Shown piece by piece: positions 27,980-36,712 of a stretch of DNA of 64,000 bases; the first letter of the stretch is position 1; each line of letters opens with the position of its first letter. Made by a program: the position numbers and the translations under genes. The notes under the pieces are model-generated. The model saw only the letters and a list, made by a program, of their open reading frames with translations. It made no database searches and was not told where the DNA came from. The stretch comes from Clostridia bacterium (GTDB lineage: Bacteria; Bacillota; Clostridia; Peptostreptococcales; Anaerovoracaceae): the NCBI GenBank assembly GCA_902363595.1, contig CABJAP010000009.1, positions 140,794 to 204,793 on the forward strand, given 5' to 3'.

Positions 27980-28935
27980 ATGTAACTGGTATCATAAATG
28001 TGAATAAACCGGCTGAATGGACTTCTCACGATTGTGTGGCCGTGATGAGAAGGGTGCTGGGCATAAAGAGAGTAGGCCATACCGGGACTTTGGATCCGAT
28101 GGCTACCGGCGTTCTGCCGATCTGTGCAGGAAGCGCTACCAGGATCATGGAATACTTGGATTTGGATTTTAAGACTTACCGCTGCGAAATGCAGTTGGGA
28201 CTCACTTCCGATACTCTAGATATCTGGGGCCGGATTACAGGCGAGGCGGATGCATCCTCTGTTACGATTGAGGAAATCCACCGGGCACTTGCCCCTTTTC
28301 GGGGAAATATCTCCCAGATCCCGCCCAAGTATTCAGCCATCAAAGTGGACGGAAAGAAATTGTATCAGTACGCCAGAGCCGGCGAAGAGGTTGAGATCAA
28401 ACCAAGGCAGGTCTATATACGCGAGCTGCTGGTGGAAAAGATCGATCTGGAAGAAAAGAAGATCCTTTGGCAGGTGACTTGTTCCAAGGGAACATACATA
28501 AGAAGCATCTGCAGGGATGTGGGTGAAGCATTGGGATGCGGAGCCGTCATGACAGGGCTGGTGCGAACGGCCAGCGGTGCATTTTTGCTGGAAGATGCAG
28601 TGGATATGGAGAAACTGCGTGATATGGATCAGGAACAGGCCCGGGCGCTGCTGGTGCCGCCGGATTTTCCTCTGATTCATTTCGGCAAAGCGCTTTTGGG
28701 CAGGGAGCAGGCTGCATATTTTTGCAATGGGGGGCATGTCTCCCTGAAAGATGTCCTGATTGAGCGGGAACCGGCATATAAGGAAAGAGAACCGCACATT
28801 CCCCTTCGCCCGGAATATCGCTGCGCATACAACCTTTATTTAAAGGAAGGCGGGCAGGAGACGTTTTTAGGGGTGGCCTTTTATAGCAGCAAATATAAAA
28901 AATTAGTAGCAGACAAAGTATTTTTTAGAGGTTAA
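27976..28935 (+). CDS. truB: tRNA pseudouridine-55 synthase
   Basis: 319 residues. Makes pseudouridine 55 in the T-loop of tRNAs. Catalytic Asp is in GHTGTLDPMATGVLPICAG; KPAEWTSHDCV and SKGTYIRSICRDVGEALGCGA are typical, and a PUA-like C-terminal part follows. The ATG overlaps the nrnA stop (ATGA). Confidence 0.96.
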   Translation: MNVTGIINVNKPAEWTSHDCVAVMRRVLGIKRVGHTGTLDPMATGVLPICAGSATRIMEYLDLDFKTYRCEMQLGLTSDTLDIWGRITGEADASSVTIEEIHRALAPFRGNISQIPPKYSAIKVDGKKLYQYARAGEEVEIKPRQVYIRELLVEKIDLEEKKILWQVTCSKGTYIRSICRDVGEALGCGAVMTGLVRTASGAFLLEDAVDMEKLRDMDQEQARALLVPPDFPLIHFGKALLGREQAAYFCNGGHVSLKDVLIEREPAYKEREPHIPLRPEYRCAYNLYLKEGGQETFLGVAFYSSKYKKLVADKVFFRG

Positions 28936-28938
28936 CGT

Positions 28939-29883
28939 ATGAAAATATTTAATTCGCTGGATGAAATCGAAAATATAGAGGAAACGGTGGTAGCTCTGGG
29001 GAACTTCGACGGCGTTCATAAGGGACATCAGCAGATAATTTCGCGTACGGTCAAGAGCGCGGAAGCCGCAGGATTTAAGAGCGCTGTATTTACCTTTTCT
29101 AACCATCCCAAGAATTTGATGGCCGATGAAATTGTGGTAAAGAATATTCTCTATGCGGATGAAAAAGCGGCGATTATTGAGAGCCTGGGTGTAGACTATT
29201 TGTTTAACATTCCCTTTGATAGAACGATTTTGACCATGGATCCCATCGATTTTATCGATGATCTTTTGATCGGCAAATTCAATATGCGCCAGGCTTACTG
29301 CGGATTTAATTACCGATTCGGCTATAAAGCGGCGGGAAATGCGGAGATTCTGATGAAAGAGGGGATGAAAAAGGGCTTTGGCATTCATATTCAGGAGCCC
29401 TTTACCATCGACGGAAATTTGGTGAGCAGCACCTTTATCCGCGCCCTGATCCAGGAGGGAAAAGTGGACCAGTGCCTCAAGTACATGGGCCGTCTCTATT
29501 CCATCGACGGCGAGGTGGTCGTGGGAAATAAGCTGGGCAGAACGATCGGCTTTCCAACGTCCAACATTATGATCGACGAAACTATGGTGACCCCGCCTAA
29601 CGGAGTATATGTAACTTACTGCACGTATAACGGCGTTCGTTATCCCAGCGTGACCAACGTGGGCGTCAAACCGACCATCGGAACTTACCATAAAAATGTG
29701 GAAACCCATATTTTTAATTTTGACAAAGAGCTTTACGGCAAAACCATCCGCGTGGAATTCCTGGAAAAGACCAGGGACGAACGAAAGTTTGAAAGCGTGG
29801 AGGCTCTCTCCAAGCAGATTACGGACGACTGCATCACGGCCAGGTCTTATCATCGAAGAAAGACGGAAGGCCATTTTGTATAA
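28939..29883 (+). CDS. ribF: Bifunctional riboflavin kinase/FAD synthetase
   Basis: 314 residues. Converts riboflavin to FMN and FAD. The N-terminal adenylyltransferase shows LGNFDGVHKGHQQII and SSTFIRALIQEGKV; the C-terminal kinase shows GRTIGFPTSNI and YPSVTNVGVKPTIGTYHKNVETHIFNFDKELYG. Located three bases after truB. A terminator follows at once. Confidence 0.96.
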   Translation: MKIFNSLDEIENIEETVVALGNFDGVHKGHQQIISRTVKSAEAAGFKSAVFTFSNHPKNLMADEIVVKNILYADEKAAIIESLGVDYLFNIPFDRTILTMDPIDFIDDLLIGKFNMRQAYCGFNYRFGYKAAGNAEILMKEGMKKGFGIHIQEPFTIDGNLVSSTFIRALIQEGKVDQCLKYMGRLYSIDGEVVVGNKLGRTIGFPTSNIMIDETMVTPPNGVYVTYCTYNGVRYPSVTNVGVKPTIGTYHKNVETHIFNFDKELYGKTIRVEFLEKTRDERKFESVEALSKQITDDCITARSYHRRKTEGHFV

Positions 29884-29901
29884 ATGATTAAAAGGACGAA
29901 A

Positions 29902-29931
29902 GGCCGCGTTGGGGAAGCGCGGTCTTTTTTT
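29902..29931 (+). terminator. Terminator after ribF
   Basis: A 9-bp stem (29902-29910 with 29916-29924, two wobble pairs) followed by seven Ts. It ends the rimP-ribF operon. Confidence 0.85.
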
Positions 29932-29994
29932 GTCTGCGTGCCGGGCCTGTGGGCCTTTGGCAGGATTGCGGAAGATTTTGATAAAATTTTAAAC

Positions 29995-30026
29995 TTTTTA
30001 CGCAAAGCTGTGGGTTTGCGGGGCTT
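29995..30026 (+). repeat. Dispersed intergenic hairpin repeat, copy A
   Basis: 32 bases identical to 52460-52491 on the other strand. CGCAAA and TTTGCG form a small hairpin within it. Diverged copies occur near 18224 and 60119. Confidence 0.65.
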
Positions 30027-30119
30027 CATCTTGAGAAAAAGCCCGCGGGCTCGCTCCAACCTGAATCTAAGCAGCCGCAGCCGTTACAAACGGCGAAAAT
30101 TTCGAAAGAAATTTTTAGT

Positions 30120-30250
30120 TTTTTCCCGGACATACCTCTTCCCGCACCTTCCCGCATATCCCTTCCTTCCCCACCTATCAACAACCCGCCCAACTCCACC
30201 CTTCCTGGCCCTTCAACACCCACCCCGCATCCTCTCCCAAAACCCTAAAC
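30120..30250 (+). promoter_or_regulatory. C-rich, G-poor stretch; possible Rho loading site
   Basis: About 130 bases of RNA-like strand bias with many CC and TC steps and very few G, just after a terminator. Such C-over-G bubbles are what Rho factor binds. The assignment is inferential. Confidence 0.35.
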
Positions 30251-30279
30251 TTAACTCTAAAAATAGACGTAAGTATAAT
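30251..30279 (+). promoter_or_regulatory. Promoter of the TetR operon
   Basis: TTAACT (30251-30256), 17 bases, TATAAT (30274-30279). The -10 box lies inside the palindrome at 30269-30288. Confidence 0.65.
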
Positions 30280-30288
30280 TTTACTTGC
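30269..30288. promoter_or_regulatory. Palindromic operator for TetR regulator
   Basis: GTAAGTATAATTTTACTTGC: 8 of 10 positions are symmetric, and it covers the -10 box. It is well placed for autorepression by the gene starting at 30343. Confidence 0.55.
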
Positions 30289-30342
30289 AATTCTGAAAAA
30301 CTTGGAGTATGCTATGAATAACAGGAGAAATGAGGTGAGTAT

Positions 30343-30933
30343 ATGGCAGAGTCCCGGCGGGCCGCAAACAAAATAAAATGCCGCACAAAGATTCTCAAAG
30401 CATCCAGGCGTCTTTTCAAGGCCAATGGTTTCGAAAACACCATGATCGAGGATGTGGCAGCAAAAGCAGAGGTTTCCAAAGCGACCTTATACAATTATTT
30501 CCCCAACAAAGAAAGTCTGCTTGTTGGAACGGCGGAGGACGAAACGGAAGTATTCTTCACATATGTTGAAAAAGAGCTGGCAAATGAAGATGCAGATAGC
30601 AAAATCCGAAAAGCGCTGGTATTTCTGGTTTCCGACAGCATTCCCTTCATTGGAGTGAGCCGAAGGATTCTATATCTTAATTCCTGCAAAACCAGTCCCC
30701 TTTACAAAAAGGGCGAACCTGTGCGGCAGCTTTTTTTGCAGATGATACGGCAGGCCCAGCAGGAGGAGATATTTCGTCAAGAGGTTGAAGCTGAGGACAT
30801 TCTTGATCTTTTCATGGGTGTCTATTTCAATTCCCAATTCCAATGGGAACGCATGGAATCTTATTCAAAAGAGAGGTGCGAAGAAAAAATAAACCATATT
30901 TTAGACCTGGCTTTAACAGGGATATATCGATAG
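30343..30933 (+). CDS. TetR-family transcriptional regulator
   Basis: 196 residues. N-terminal helix-turn-helix reads ILKASRRLFKANGFENTMIEDVAAKAEVSKATLYNYFPNKESLL (~16-60), a textbook TetR domain. The C-terminal ligand domain is not recognised. It is the first gene of a five-gene unit ending with an MFS permease, 15 bases before the aminotransferase, so it is probably the local repressor, released by the substrate or an intermediate of the pathway. A palindrome covers its promoter's -10 box. Confidence 0.92.
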   Translation: MAESRRAANKIKCRTKILKASRRLFKANGFENTMIEDVAAKAEVSKATLYNYFPNKESLLVGTAEDETEVFFTYVEKELANEDADSKIRKALVFLVSDSIPFIGVSRRILYLNSCKTSPLYKKGEPVRQLFLQMIRQAQQEEIFRQEVEAEDILDLFMGVYFNSQFQWERMESYSKERCEEKINHILDLALTGIYR

Positions 30934-30948
30934 AGAGGTAAAAGAAAA

Positions 30949-32424
30949 ATGGAAGATCAATATGCAATTACGAACTACTTGGATGCGGAGGAAGTTACAA
31001 AAAAACTGGATGCCCTGATTGAAAAGCCCATCTATTCCATCAAACCTTCAGTCTTGAAAACTTACGAAGAGGAATATTTCGGAAAAAAGTGCCGGACTTC
31101 AAAAGCGATGATTGACGAAGCGATAAATATCATACCCGGAGGCGTTCAGCACAACTTGGCTTTTAACCATCCTTTTCCACTGGCGTTCAACAAGGCAGAG
31201 GGCGCATATTTATACGATGTGGACGGCAATCAGTATTACGACTTTCTCCAGGCGGGCGGGCCTACCGTACTGGGGAGCAATCCGCCATCTGTTCGAAAGA
31301 AAGTGATCCAGCTGCTGGAAACCTGCGGACCGTCTACAGGTTTGTTCCACGAATACGAGTACAAATTGGCAAAGAAAATTTGTGACAGCATAGAATCAGT
31401 AGAAATGTTTCGTATGATGGGATCGGGAACAGAGGCTTGCATGGGCGCCATCCGCGTCGCCAGACTGGCCACGAAAAACAAACGGATTTTGAAGATGGGA
31501 GGCGCCTATCACGGATGGAGCGACCAGCTGGCCTACGGAATACGAATTCCGGGTTCAAAATGGACCCAGGCCAAAGGCGTGCCGAGAAAAATGTTCAAAT
31601 ACACCGACGAGTTTTTCCCCAATGATTTGAATGACCTGGAGAAAAAGCTGCGGCGTAATAAGATGAAAGGGGGCACGGCTGCGGTTATGCTGGAGCCGGT
31701 GGGACCGGAGAGCGGTACCAGGCCGGTGGATTATGACTTTTGCCGAGGCGTTGAAAAACTGTGCAGGCAGTACGGAGCCCTTTTGATCTGTGATGAAGTG
31801 GTATGCGGCTTTCGAATCGGCATGAGCGGGGCGCAGGGTTATTTTGGAATTTCTCCCGATCTGACCATCTTCGGCAAAGTCATCGCAGGCGGATATCCGG
31901 GAGCAGGCGGCCTGGGCGGCAAGAAAGAATATATGAAATACTTGTCTTCCGGCATTGGCGGCGAAGCAAAGCATCCGAAAGCGCTGGTGGGCGGAACCAT
32001 GGCAGCTGCTCCCATCAGCTGTGTGGCGGGCTACTATACCCTTTGCGAAATTGAAGAATCAGGAGCCATACCAAGGGCCGGCAAATTCGCCGACCGGCTG
32101 ACAGACGGACTGAATCAGCTGATCGACAAGTATAAACTGCCCTTTGTCGCTTTTAACCAGGGGTCCATCTGTCACTTGGATACAACAGGAGCCATGCATT
32201 ATGCCATCAACTGGCATAAACCATGGCAGATACCGGAGGTGCTGAAAGCGACTTCTGCCAGGAAGCAGGAAATGGAACATATGGGGGCCGCCTATATGGC
32301 TGAAGGTATCGTAACGCTGGCAGGAAGCAGGCTTTATACCAGTGCCGCTTACGAGGAATCTATGCTGCCTGACATTCTAAATCGTTTTGATCGAGTACTA
32401 TCCAATGTTGAGGAGTTAGGATAA
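30949..32424 (+). CDS. Class III pyridoxal-phosphate aminotransferase (GSA-aminomutase-like)
   Basis: 491 residues, fold type I. The middle and C-terminal parts follow glutamate-1-semialdehyde aminomutase and related enzymes: GVQHNLAFNHPFPLAFNKAEGAYLYDVDGNQYYDFLQAGGPTVLG, MMGSGTEACMGAIRVAR, GGAYHGWSDQL, LICDEVVCGFR, and the cofactor Lys in IFGKVIAGGYPGAGGLGGK. About 60 extra N-terminal residues precede this. No haem genes are nearby, so tetrapyrrole synthesis is unlikely; amination or deamination of a sugar-derived aldehyde or ketone in the adjacent pathway is the better guess. GAGAGG precedes the ATG. Confidence 0.88.
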   Translation: MEDQYAITNYLDAEEVTKKLDALIEKPIYSIKPSVLKTYEEEYFGKKCRTSKAMIDEAINIIPGGVQHNLAFNHPFPLAFNKAEGAYLYDVDGNQYYDFLQAGGPTVLGSNPPSVRKKVIQLLETCGPSTGLFHEYEYKLAKKICDSIESVEMFRMMGSGTEACMGAIRVARLATKNKRILKMGGAYHGWSDQLAYGIRIPGSKWTQAKGVPRKMFKYTDEFFPNDLNDLEKKLRRNKMKGGTAAVMLEPVGPESGTRPVDYDFCRGVEKLCRQYGALLICDEVVCGFRIGMSGAQGYFGISPDLTIFGKVIAGGYPGAGGLGGKKEYMKYLSSGIGGEAKHPKALVGGTMAAAPISCVAGYYTLCEIEESGAIPRAGKFADRLTDGLNQLIDKYKLPFVAFNQGSICHLDTTGAMHYAINWHKPWQIPEVLKATSARKQEMEHMGAAYMAEGIVTLAGSRLYTSAAYEESMLPDILNRFDRVLSNVEELG

Positions 32425-33398
32425 TGGAGAAAAGAGAAGCAAAAAAACAAGTGATTCAGGCTGGAAAAGAGCTGTCCAAGTCGGGGCTGATCGCCAGGAC
32501 TTGGGGGAATGTCAGCTGCAGGGTCGATGATGAAACCTTTGTCATCACGGCCAGCGGCCGCAATTACCTTACGCTGACCGAAGAGGAAGTGGTTGAAGTC
32601 AAAATGAGCGATCTCAGTTACGAAGGCGACATCAAACCCTCCTCAGAAAAACGGATTCATCGGGCTATCTATCAATTGAAAGACGATGCCCAATTTGTCA
32701 TTCATACCCATCAGGAAAATGCGTCGGCCATCTCGGCGATGGGAGTATCGGAAATAGAACTGAATCAGGCCTGCGAAGGAATCGGAGAACGGGTCATCTG
32801 CGCGGAATACGGCCTGCCGGGAACGGAAACTCTCTGTGCCAATACGGTCAAAGCCGTTTCCGCCTCTGATGGCAAAGCTGTCATCTTGAAACACCACGGA
32901 GCGGTGATCTATGGCAGCAGCTATGAAGAGGCTTTCCGCACTGCCCATAACCTGGAGCAGGCATGCGGCCAATATCTGGATCAGCTCCACCCGGACATCA
33001 CCCGCCATCCGGCGAGTAAAGAATTCATCCAAAATCAACATGAAAAGGCGGTCATTTGGAACTGCAGCCCAGTAGTAAAAGCCTTTTTGAAGGAAGAAAT
33101 CCGCCTCAAACCTTATTTAGACGATTTTGCGCAGATGGCGGGAATGAGTATGAAGTTCGCAGGACCGGAGGCGATTGAATCTGCGGTTAGAGCGGGAAAA
33201 TCTATGTTGGTCAGGGGGCGCGGTGCTCTTTGTGTAGGCAAAAACGTCAGCGATGCAGAAGCTCTGTCTATGCTGGTGGAAAAAAATTGTAAAGCCTATT
33301 TCGCAGCGAAAGAAAGCGGCGGGACCCCCATCAAATTCTTTGATCGTTTTCTGATGAGGCAAATCTATCTGAGGAAGTACTCAAAGTTAGGAGAGTGA
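32424..33398 (+). CDS. Two-lobed class II aldolase/adducin-family protein
   Basis: 324 residues, longer than the usual ~210-260. The first lobe (~1-200) is a complete class II aldolase with WGNVSCRVDDETFVITASG, the zinc ligands in VIHTHQENA and VILKHHGAVIYG, and an acidic residue in KPSSEKRIHRA. The remainder (~205-320) looks like a degenerate second lobe (MLVRGRGALCVGKNVSDAEALSMLVEKNCKAYFAA). Such enzymes cleave or epimerise phosphorylated sugars. Its ATG overlaps the aminotransferase stop by one base, so the two are tightly coupled. Confidence 0.85.
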   Translation: MEKREAKKQVIQAGKELSKSGLIARTWGNVSCRVDDETFVITASGRNYLTLTEEEVVEVKMSDLSYEGDIKPSSEKRIHRAIYQLKDDAQFVIHTHQENASAISAMGVSEIELNQACEGIGERVICAEYGLPGTETLCANTVKAVSASDGKAVILKHHGAVIYGSSYEEAFRTAHNLEQACGQYLDQLHPDITRHPASKEFIQNQHEKAVIWNCSPVVKAFLKEEIRLKPYLDDFAQMAGMSMKFAGPEAIESAVRAGKSMLVRGRGALCVGKNVSDAEALSMLVEKNCKAYFAAKESGGTPIKFFDRFLMRQIYLRKYSKLGE

Positions 33399-33402
33399 GC
33401 CT

Positions 33403-35007
33403 ATGTACGTGATTGCTTACGATGTGGGAACGACAGGCGTAAAATGCTGTCTGTTTTCATTATCGATGGAAACAGGCATCGAATTTATCGCCGGCGAGTT
33501 GGTGGATTATGATCTTTATGTCCTGGAAAATGGGGGCGTAGAGCAAGATCCGCAGCAATGGTGGCGGGCAATGTGCGATACCACAAACCAGCTTTTGCAT
33601 AAGGCCGGGGTCGCCAAGGAAGCAATCAAAGGGGTCTCCTTTTGTGCGCAGATGCAGGCCGTCGTTTTAGTTGATCAAGAAGGGCAGCCGGTTAGAAACG
33701 CCATGAGCTATATGGATAATCGGGGAAAAAAGCAGATGGAACAGGGGCTTCAAAGGGGCTTTAAAATCATGGGTATGAACGCCCGCAAGCTGCTGCGATC
33801 CATCATGATCAGCGGAGCCGTTTCCGCCAGCGTCAAGGACCCTCTTTGGAAATACAAGTGGGTGCAAGATGAGGAGCCGGAAATCTTCTCCAAAGTACAT
33901 AAATGGCTGGATGTGAAAGATTATCTGGTCTGCCGGGCAACGGGAAATTTCATCATGTCCAGGGACAGTGCTTTTGCCACATTGCTTTATGACACCAGAA
34001 AGGGCAAAGAAGGCTTTAGCAGGGAACTTTGCTCCATGATGGATGTGAACATGGAACATCTTCCCCAAATCTGCGAATGCCGGGACCAGGTAGGAACCAT
34101 TACCGGGCAGGCGGCAGTAGAATTGGGTCTGGCCAAAGGCACTCCTGTTTTTTCCGGAGGCGGTGATGCTTCCCTCATAGGCGTGGGAGCAGGAGCAGTG
34201 GAAACAGGGGCAACCCATATCTATATGGGGACATCCGGATGGGTTTCGACGGTGGTGGAAAAACAGAGGCTGGACATAGGATCGATGATCGCTTCCATCG
34301 TTGGCGCAGACCCGAATCGATTCAATTGCTTTGCCGAGCTGGAGACTGCGGGCAAATGTCTGGAATGGGCCAGGGACCATATCGGTTTGGATGAGCTGGG
34401 CCTATTTAAGGAAAAAAAGTTTGCCTATGAAGATTTGGAAAGCAAGCACAAAAATCTCTACGGGTATATTATGGATAAGATCAGTCAAATACCCGCCGGA
34501 AGCAACGGTGTTCTCTTTACGCCTTGGCTTCACGGAAATCGATGCCCGTTTGAAGATCCAGATGCAAGAGGTCTGTTTTTCAATCTGGGAATCGAAACCA
34601 CCGCTTCCGATATGATTCATGCCGTGATCGAAGGAGTTTGTCTTCATTTGAAGTGGCAGCTGAGGGCGATGGAAAAACAGACCAAAACGTCGCAGACCAT
34701 TCGCTTTGCCGGGGGAGGGGCCTTGGCGCCGCTGACGTGTCAAATCCTGGCCGATGTGCTGGGAAGGCGGATAGAAACGGTTAAAAATCCGCAGAACGCA
34801 GGGGCTGTAGGATCTGCTGCTCTTATGGCTTTAGGGCTTAAGGTCATCGAATCCATCGATGAAATAAAAACACTGATTTCCGTAGATCACGTTTATGAAC
34901 CGCAGCCTGCCAATACTGCCGTTTACGAGAACTTATTCCAAATTTTTAGAAGCTTATATAAAACAAACCGGAAAAACTTTGGCATGCTGAATAGGAGGAG
35001 TTTGTAA
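33403..35007 (+). CDS. FGGY-family carbohydrate kinase
   Basis: 534 residues. The N-terminal lobe has YDVGTTGVKCCLF and the SFCAQMQAVVLVDQEGQPVRNAMSYMDNRG stretch of xylulokinase-like members; the C-terminal lobe has GTSGWVSTVVEK and IRFAGGGALAPLTCQILADVLGRRIETVKNPQNAGAVGSAALMALG. It transfers phosphate from ATP to a sugar or polyol. With the adjacent aldolase it suggests phosphorylation then retro-aldol cleavage. Exact substrate unknown. AGGAGAG precedes the ATG. Confidence 0.93.
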   Translation: MYVIAYDVGTTGVKCCLFSLSMETGIEFIAGELVDYDLYVLENGGVEQDPQQWWRAMCDTTNQLLHKAGVAKEAIKGVSFCAQMQAVVLVDQEGQPVRNAMSYMDNRGKKQMEQGLQRGFKIMGMNARKLLRSIMISGAVSASVKDPLWKYKWVQDEEPEIFSKVHKWLDVKDYLVCRATGNFIMSRDSAFATLLYDTRKGKEGFSRELCSMMDVNMEHLPQICECRDQVGTITGQAAVELGLAKGTPVFSGGGDASLIGVGAGAVETGATHIYMGTSGWVSTVVEKQRLDIGSMIASIVGADPNRFNCFAELETAGKCLEWARDHIGLDELGLFKEKKFAYEDLESKHKNLYGYIMDKISQIPAGSNGVLFTPWLHGNRCPFEDPDARGLFFNLGIETTASDMIHAVIEGVCLHLKWQLRAMEKQTKTSQTIRFAGGGALAPLTCQILADVLGRRIETVKNPQNAGAVGSAALMALGLKVIESIDEIKTLISVDHVYEPQPANTAVYENLFQIFRSLYKTNRKNFGMLNRRSL

Positions 35008-35008
35008 A

Positions 35009-36217
35009 ATGAAAACGAAAAATATATCTCCTTATCGGTGGGTGATTCTTGTTACAACGATCCCCGCGATTATTGCTACAGAAATGATGTGGCTCACTTT
35101 TTCGCCCATCTCTAGTATTGCCGAAACCTTTTACAGCACCAGTTCTATGGCGATTACCATGCTGGCTACCAGTTATATGATTATGTTTATCGTATTTTGT
35201 GTTCCGGCGGCATATGTGATCGACCGCTTTGGCTTTCGGACGTCTCTTTGGATCGGCGCCCTTTTGACCGGAATCTTCGGCTTGACCAGAGGATTGTTTG
35301 CGGAAAGCTTTACCATGGTCATCATTTCTCAATTCCTGATCGCAGCCGGGCAGCCGTTTTTGCTCAATATCACGACCAAAGTGGCCGCCAATTGGTTTCC
35401 CTTTGATGAGCGGGCGACTGCCGCCGGACTTCTGACCATGGCGCAATACCTGGGGTTTGCGCTGCCCATGGTTTTATCGCCAATGCTTTCGGAGCAGTAT
35501 GGACTTCCGGGCGTGCTGAAAACATTTGCTGTGGTCGGCGTTGCCGCATCCCTGCTGGCGATTGTTTTTTCCAGGGAAAAACCGCCTGTGGCGCCGCCGG
35601 GACCTGAGGCGGAAAAAGAGGATTTCAGTCTGGCTACTTTGAAGGTGCTTCTCCGCAATAAATCCTACCTTCTTGCCATGATCATCGCTTTTATTTCAAT
35701 GGGAATTTTCAACACGCTGCTGACTTTGATCGAAAGCATCCTGATGCCCCGGGGCATTACTTCCGCTCAGGCGGGTATCATCGGCGCTGCTTTTGTGCTG
35801 GCCGGCGTTTTGGGCGCGATTATTCTGCCGATTCTTTCAGATCGTGCGGGAAAGCGAATTCCGTTTTTGATTACGGCGATCATTCTGCTGGTGCCGCTGT
35901 ATTTGGGGATGACCATGCTCAAAGGCTTTGGTATGCTTGTTTTTGCCGCAGCAGTGGCGGGCTTTGCCATTATGGGCGTGGCGCCGATCCTCTTTCAGCA
36001 TGGATCGGAGGTTGCTTATCCGGTGCAGGAGGGAACTTCGCTGGGCATGATCCTGCTCATGGGACAAATTTCCGGTGTCCTCTTTGTGTTTCTGTTTGAA
36101 GCAGCAGAAGGAGCCTTCGGCGGTGTAACGGTTCCGATGCTGGGCGTGGTGATTCTTACAGCTTTGGAAATCCCATTGGTGGCAAAAATGAAAGAATCCG
36201 CTTTAACAAAAAAGTAA
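35009..36217 (+). CDS. Major facilitator superfamily transporter
   Basis: 402 residues, twelve hydrophobic segments, with an MFS-type loop around residues 70-77 (VIDRFGFRT) and a matching one in the second half (LSDRAGKRIPF). The central cytoplasmic loop is at ~190-210. Its start is two bases after the kinase stop with AGGAGG, so it is the last gene of the operon and most likely imports the substrate of the upstream enzymes. Confidence 0.9.
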   Translation: MKTKNISPYRWVILVTTIPAIIATEMMWLTFSPISSIAETFYSTSSMAITMLATSYMIMFIVFCVPAAYVIDRFGFRTSLWIGALLTGIFGLTRGLFAESFTMVIISQFLIAAGQPFLLNITTKVAANWFPFDERATAAGLLTMAQYLGFALPMVLSPMLSEQYGLPGVLKTFAVVGVAASLLAIVFSREKPPVAPPGPEAEKEDFSLATLKVLLRNKSYLLAMIIAFISMGIFNTLLTLIESILMPRGITSAQAGIIGAAFVLAGVLGAIILPILSDRAGKRIPFLITAIILLVPLYLGMTMLKGFGMLVFAAAVAGFAIMGVAPILFQHGSEVAYPVQEGTSLGMILLMGQISGVLFVFLFEAAEGAFGGVTVPMLGVVILTALEIPLVAKMKESALTKK

Positions 36218-36281
36218 CGGCGCATGTATAGAATGACGATTGGGCGGACAGAATCATTTATATGAAAAACCCGGAAATAAC

Positions 36282-36311
36282 TTGCATAACACATACACAA
36301 TATGGTATTAT
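36282..36311 (+). promoter_or_regulatory. Promoter of rpsO
   Basis: TTGCAT (36282-36287), 18 bases, TATTAT (36306-36311). It gives a leader of about 80 bases. Confidence 0.6.
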
Positions 36312-36317
36312 AAATCG

Positions 36318-36399
36318 TTAGCAAAATTACCTTTTGCTGAGTTTTACGACGCTCCGGCGGAGGCCCGGCTGAAGGTGGATACAGAAAAGGAGAAAAACA
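36318..36399 (+). promoter_or_regulatory. rpsO mRNA leader
   Basis: A hairpin (AGCAAAA/TTTTGCT, ~36320-36338) and a GC-rich stem around GCTCCGGCGGAGGC precede the AAAGGAG. S15 commonly represses its own mRNA through leader structure, so this is a candidate autoregulatory element. Confidence 0.4.
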
Positions 36400-36666
36400 A
36401 TGATTAATCAAGCGAAAAAAGCGGAAATTATCAAAGAGTATCAGTTAAAAGAAGGGGATACAGGTTCCCCGGAAGTACAGGTTGCGATTCTGACTTACAG
36501 AATTAACGACCTCAACGAGCACCTGCAGGTGCACAAGAAAGACCACCACTCCAGGAGAGGACTTCTGAAGATGGTCGGTCAGAGAAGGAACCTTCTTAAT
36601 TACCTGAAGGAAAAGGATCTGGAACGTTACAGAACTCTGATTTCCCGTCTGGGGTTAAGAAAATAA
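36400..36666 (+). CDS. rpsO: 30S ribosomal protein S15
   Basis: 88 residues, complete family match ([52 protein letters not shown]). Binds 16S rRNA and nucleates the platform of the small subunit. AAAGGAG precedes the ATG. A terminator follows, then the structured region before pnp. Confidence 0.98.
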   Translation: MINQAKKAEIIKEYQLKEGDTGSPEVQVAILTYRINDLNEHLQVHKKDHHSRRGLLKMVGQRRNLLNYLKEKDLERYRTLISRLGLRK

Positions 36667-36680
36667 TCGAGAAAGAATGC

Positions 36681-36711
36681 AAGCGGGAGATCTGCTCCCG
36701 CTTGATTTTTT
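36681..36711 (+). terminator. Terminator after rpsO
   Basis: AAGCGGGAG pairs with CTCCCGCTT, followed by GATTTTTT. Confidence 0.88.
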
Positions 36712-36712
36712 A

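Larger units (their letters stand above)
29932..30342. other. Intergenic region: dispersed repeat, C-rich stretch, TetR promoter
   Basis: Contains a hairpin repeat at 29995-30026, a C-rich and almost G-free stretch at 30120-30250, and a promoter with palindrome at 30251-30288. An open frame across the region is not coding in appearance. Confidence 0.6.

Noticed and set aside
29884..30321. 145-residue open frame after ribF
   Set aside because: It crosses the ribF terminator, a dispersed repeat and the C-rich stretch, and has low-complexity Pro/Arg content; no ribosome site.
30949..32424. True glutamate-1-semialdehyde aminomutase (hemL)
   Set aside because: It is longer than HemL, and its operon partners are sugar-type enzymes, with no tetrapyrrole genes nearby.
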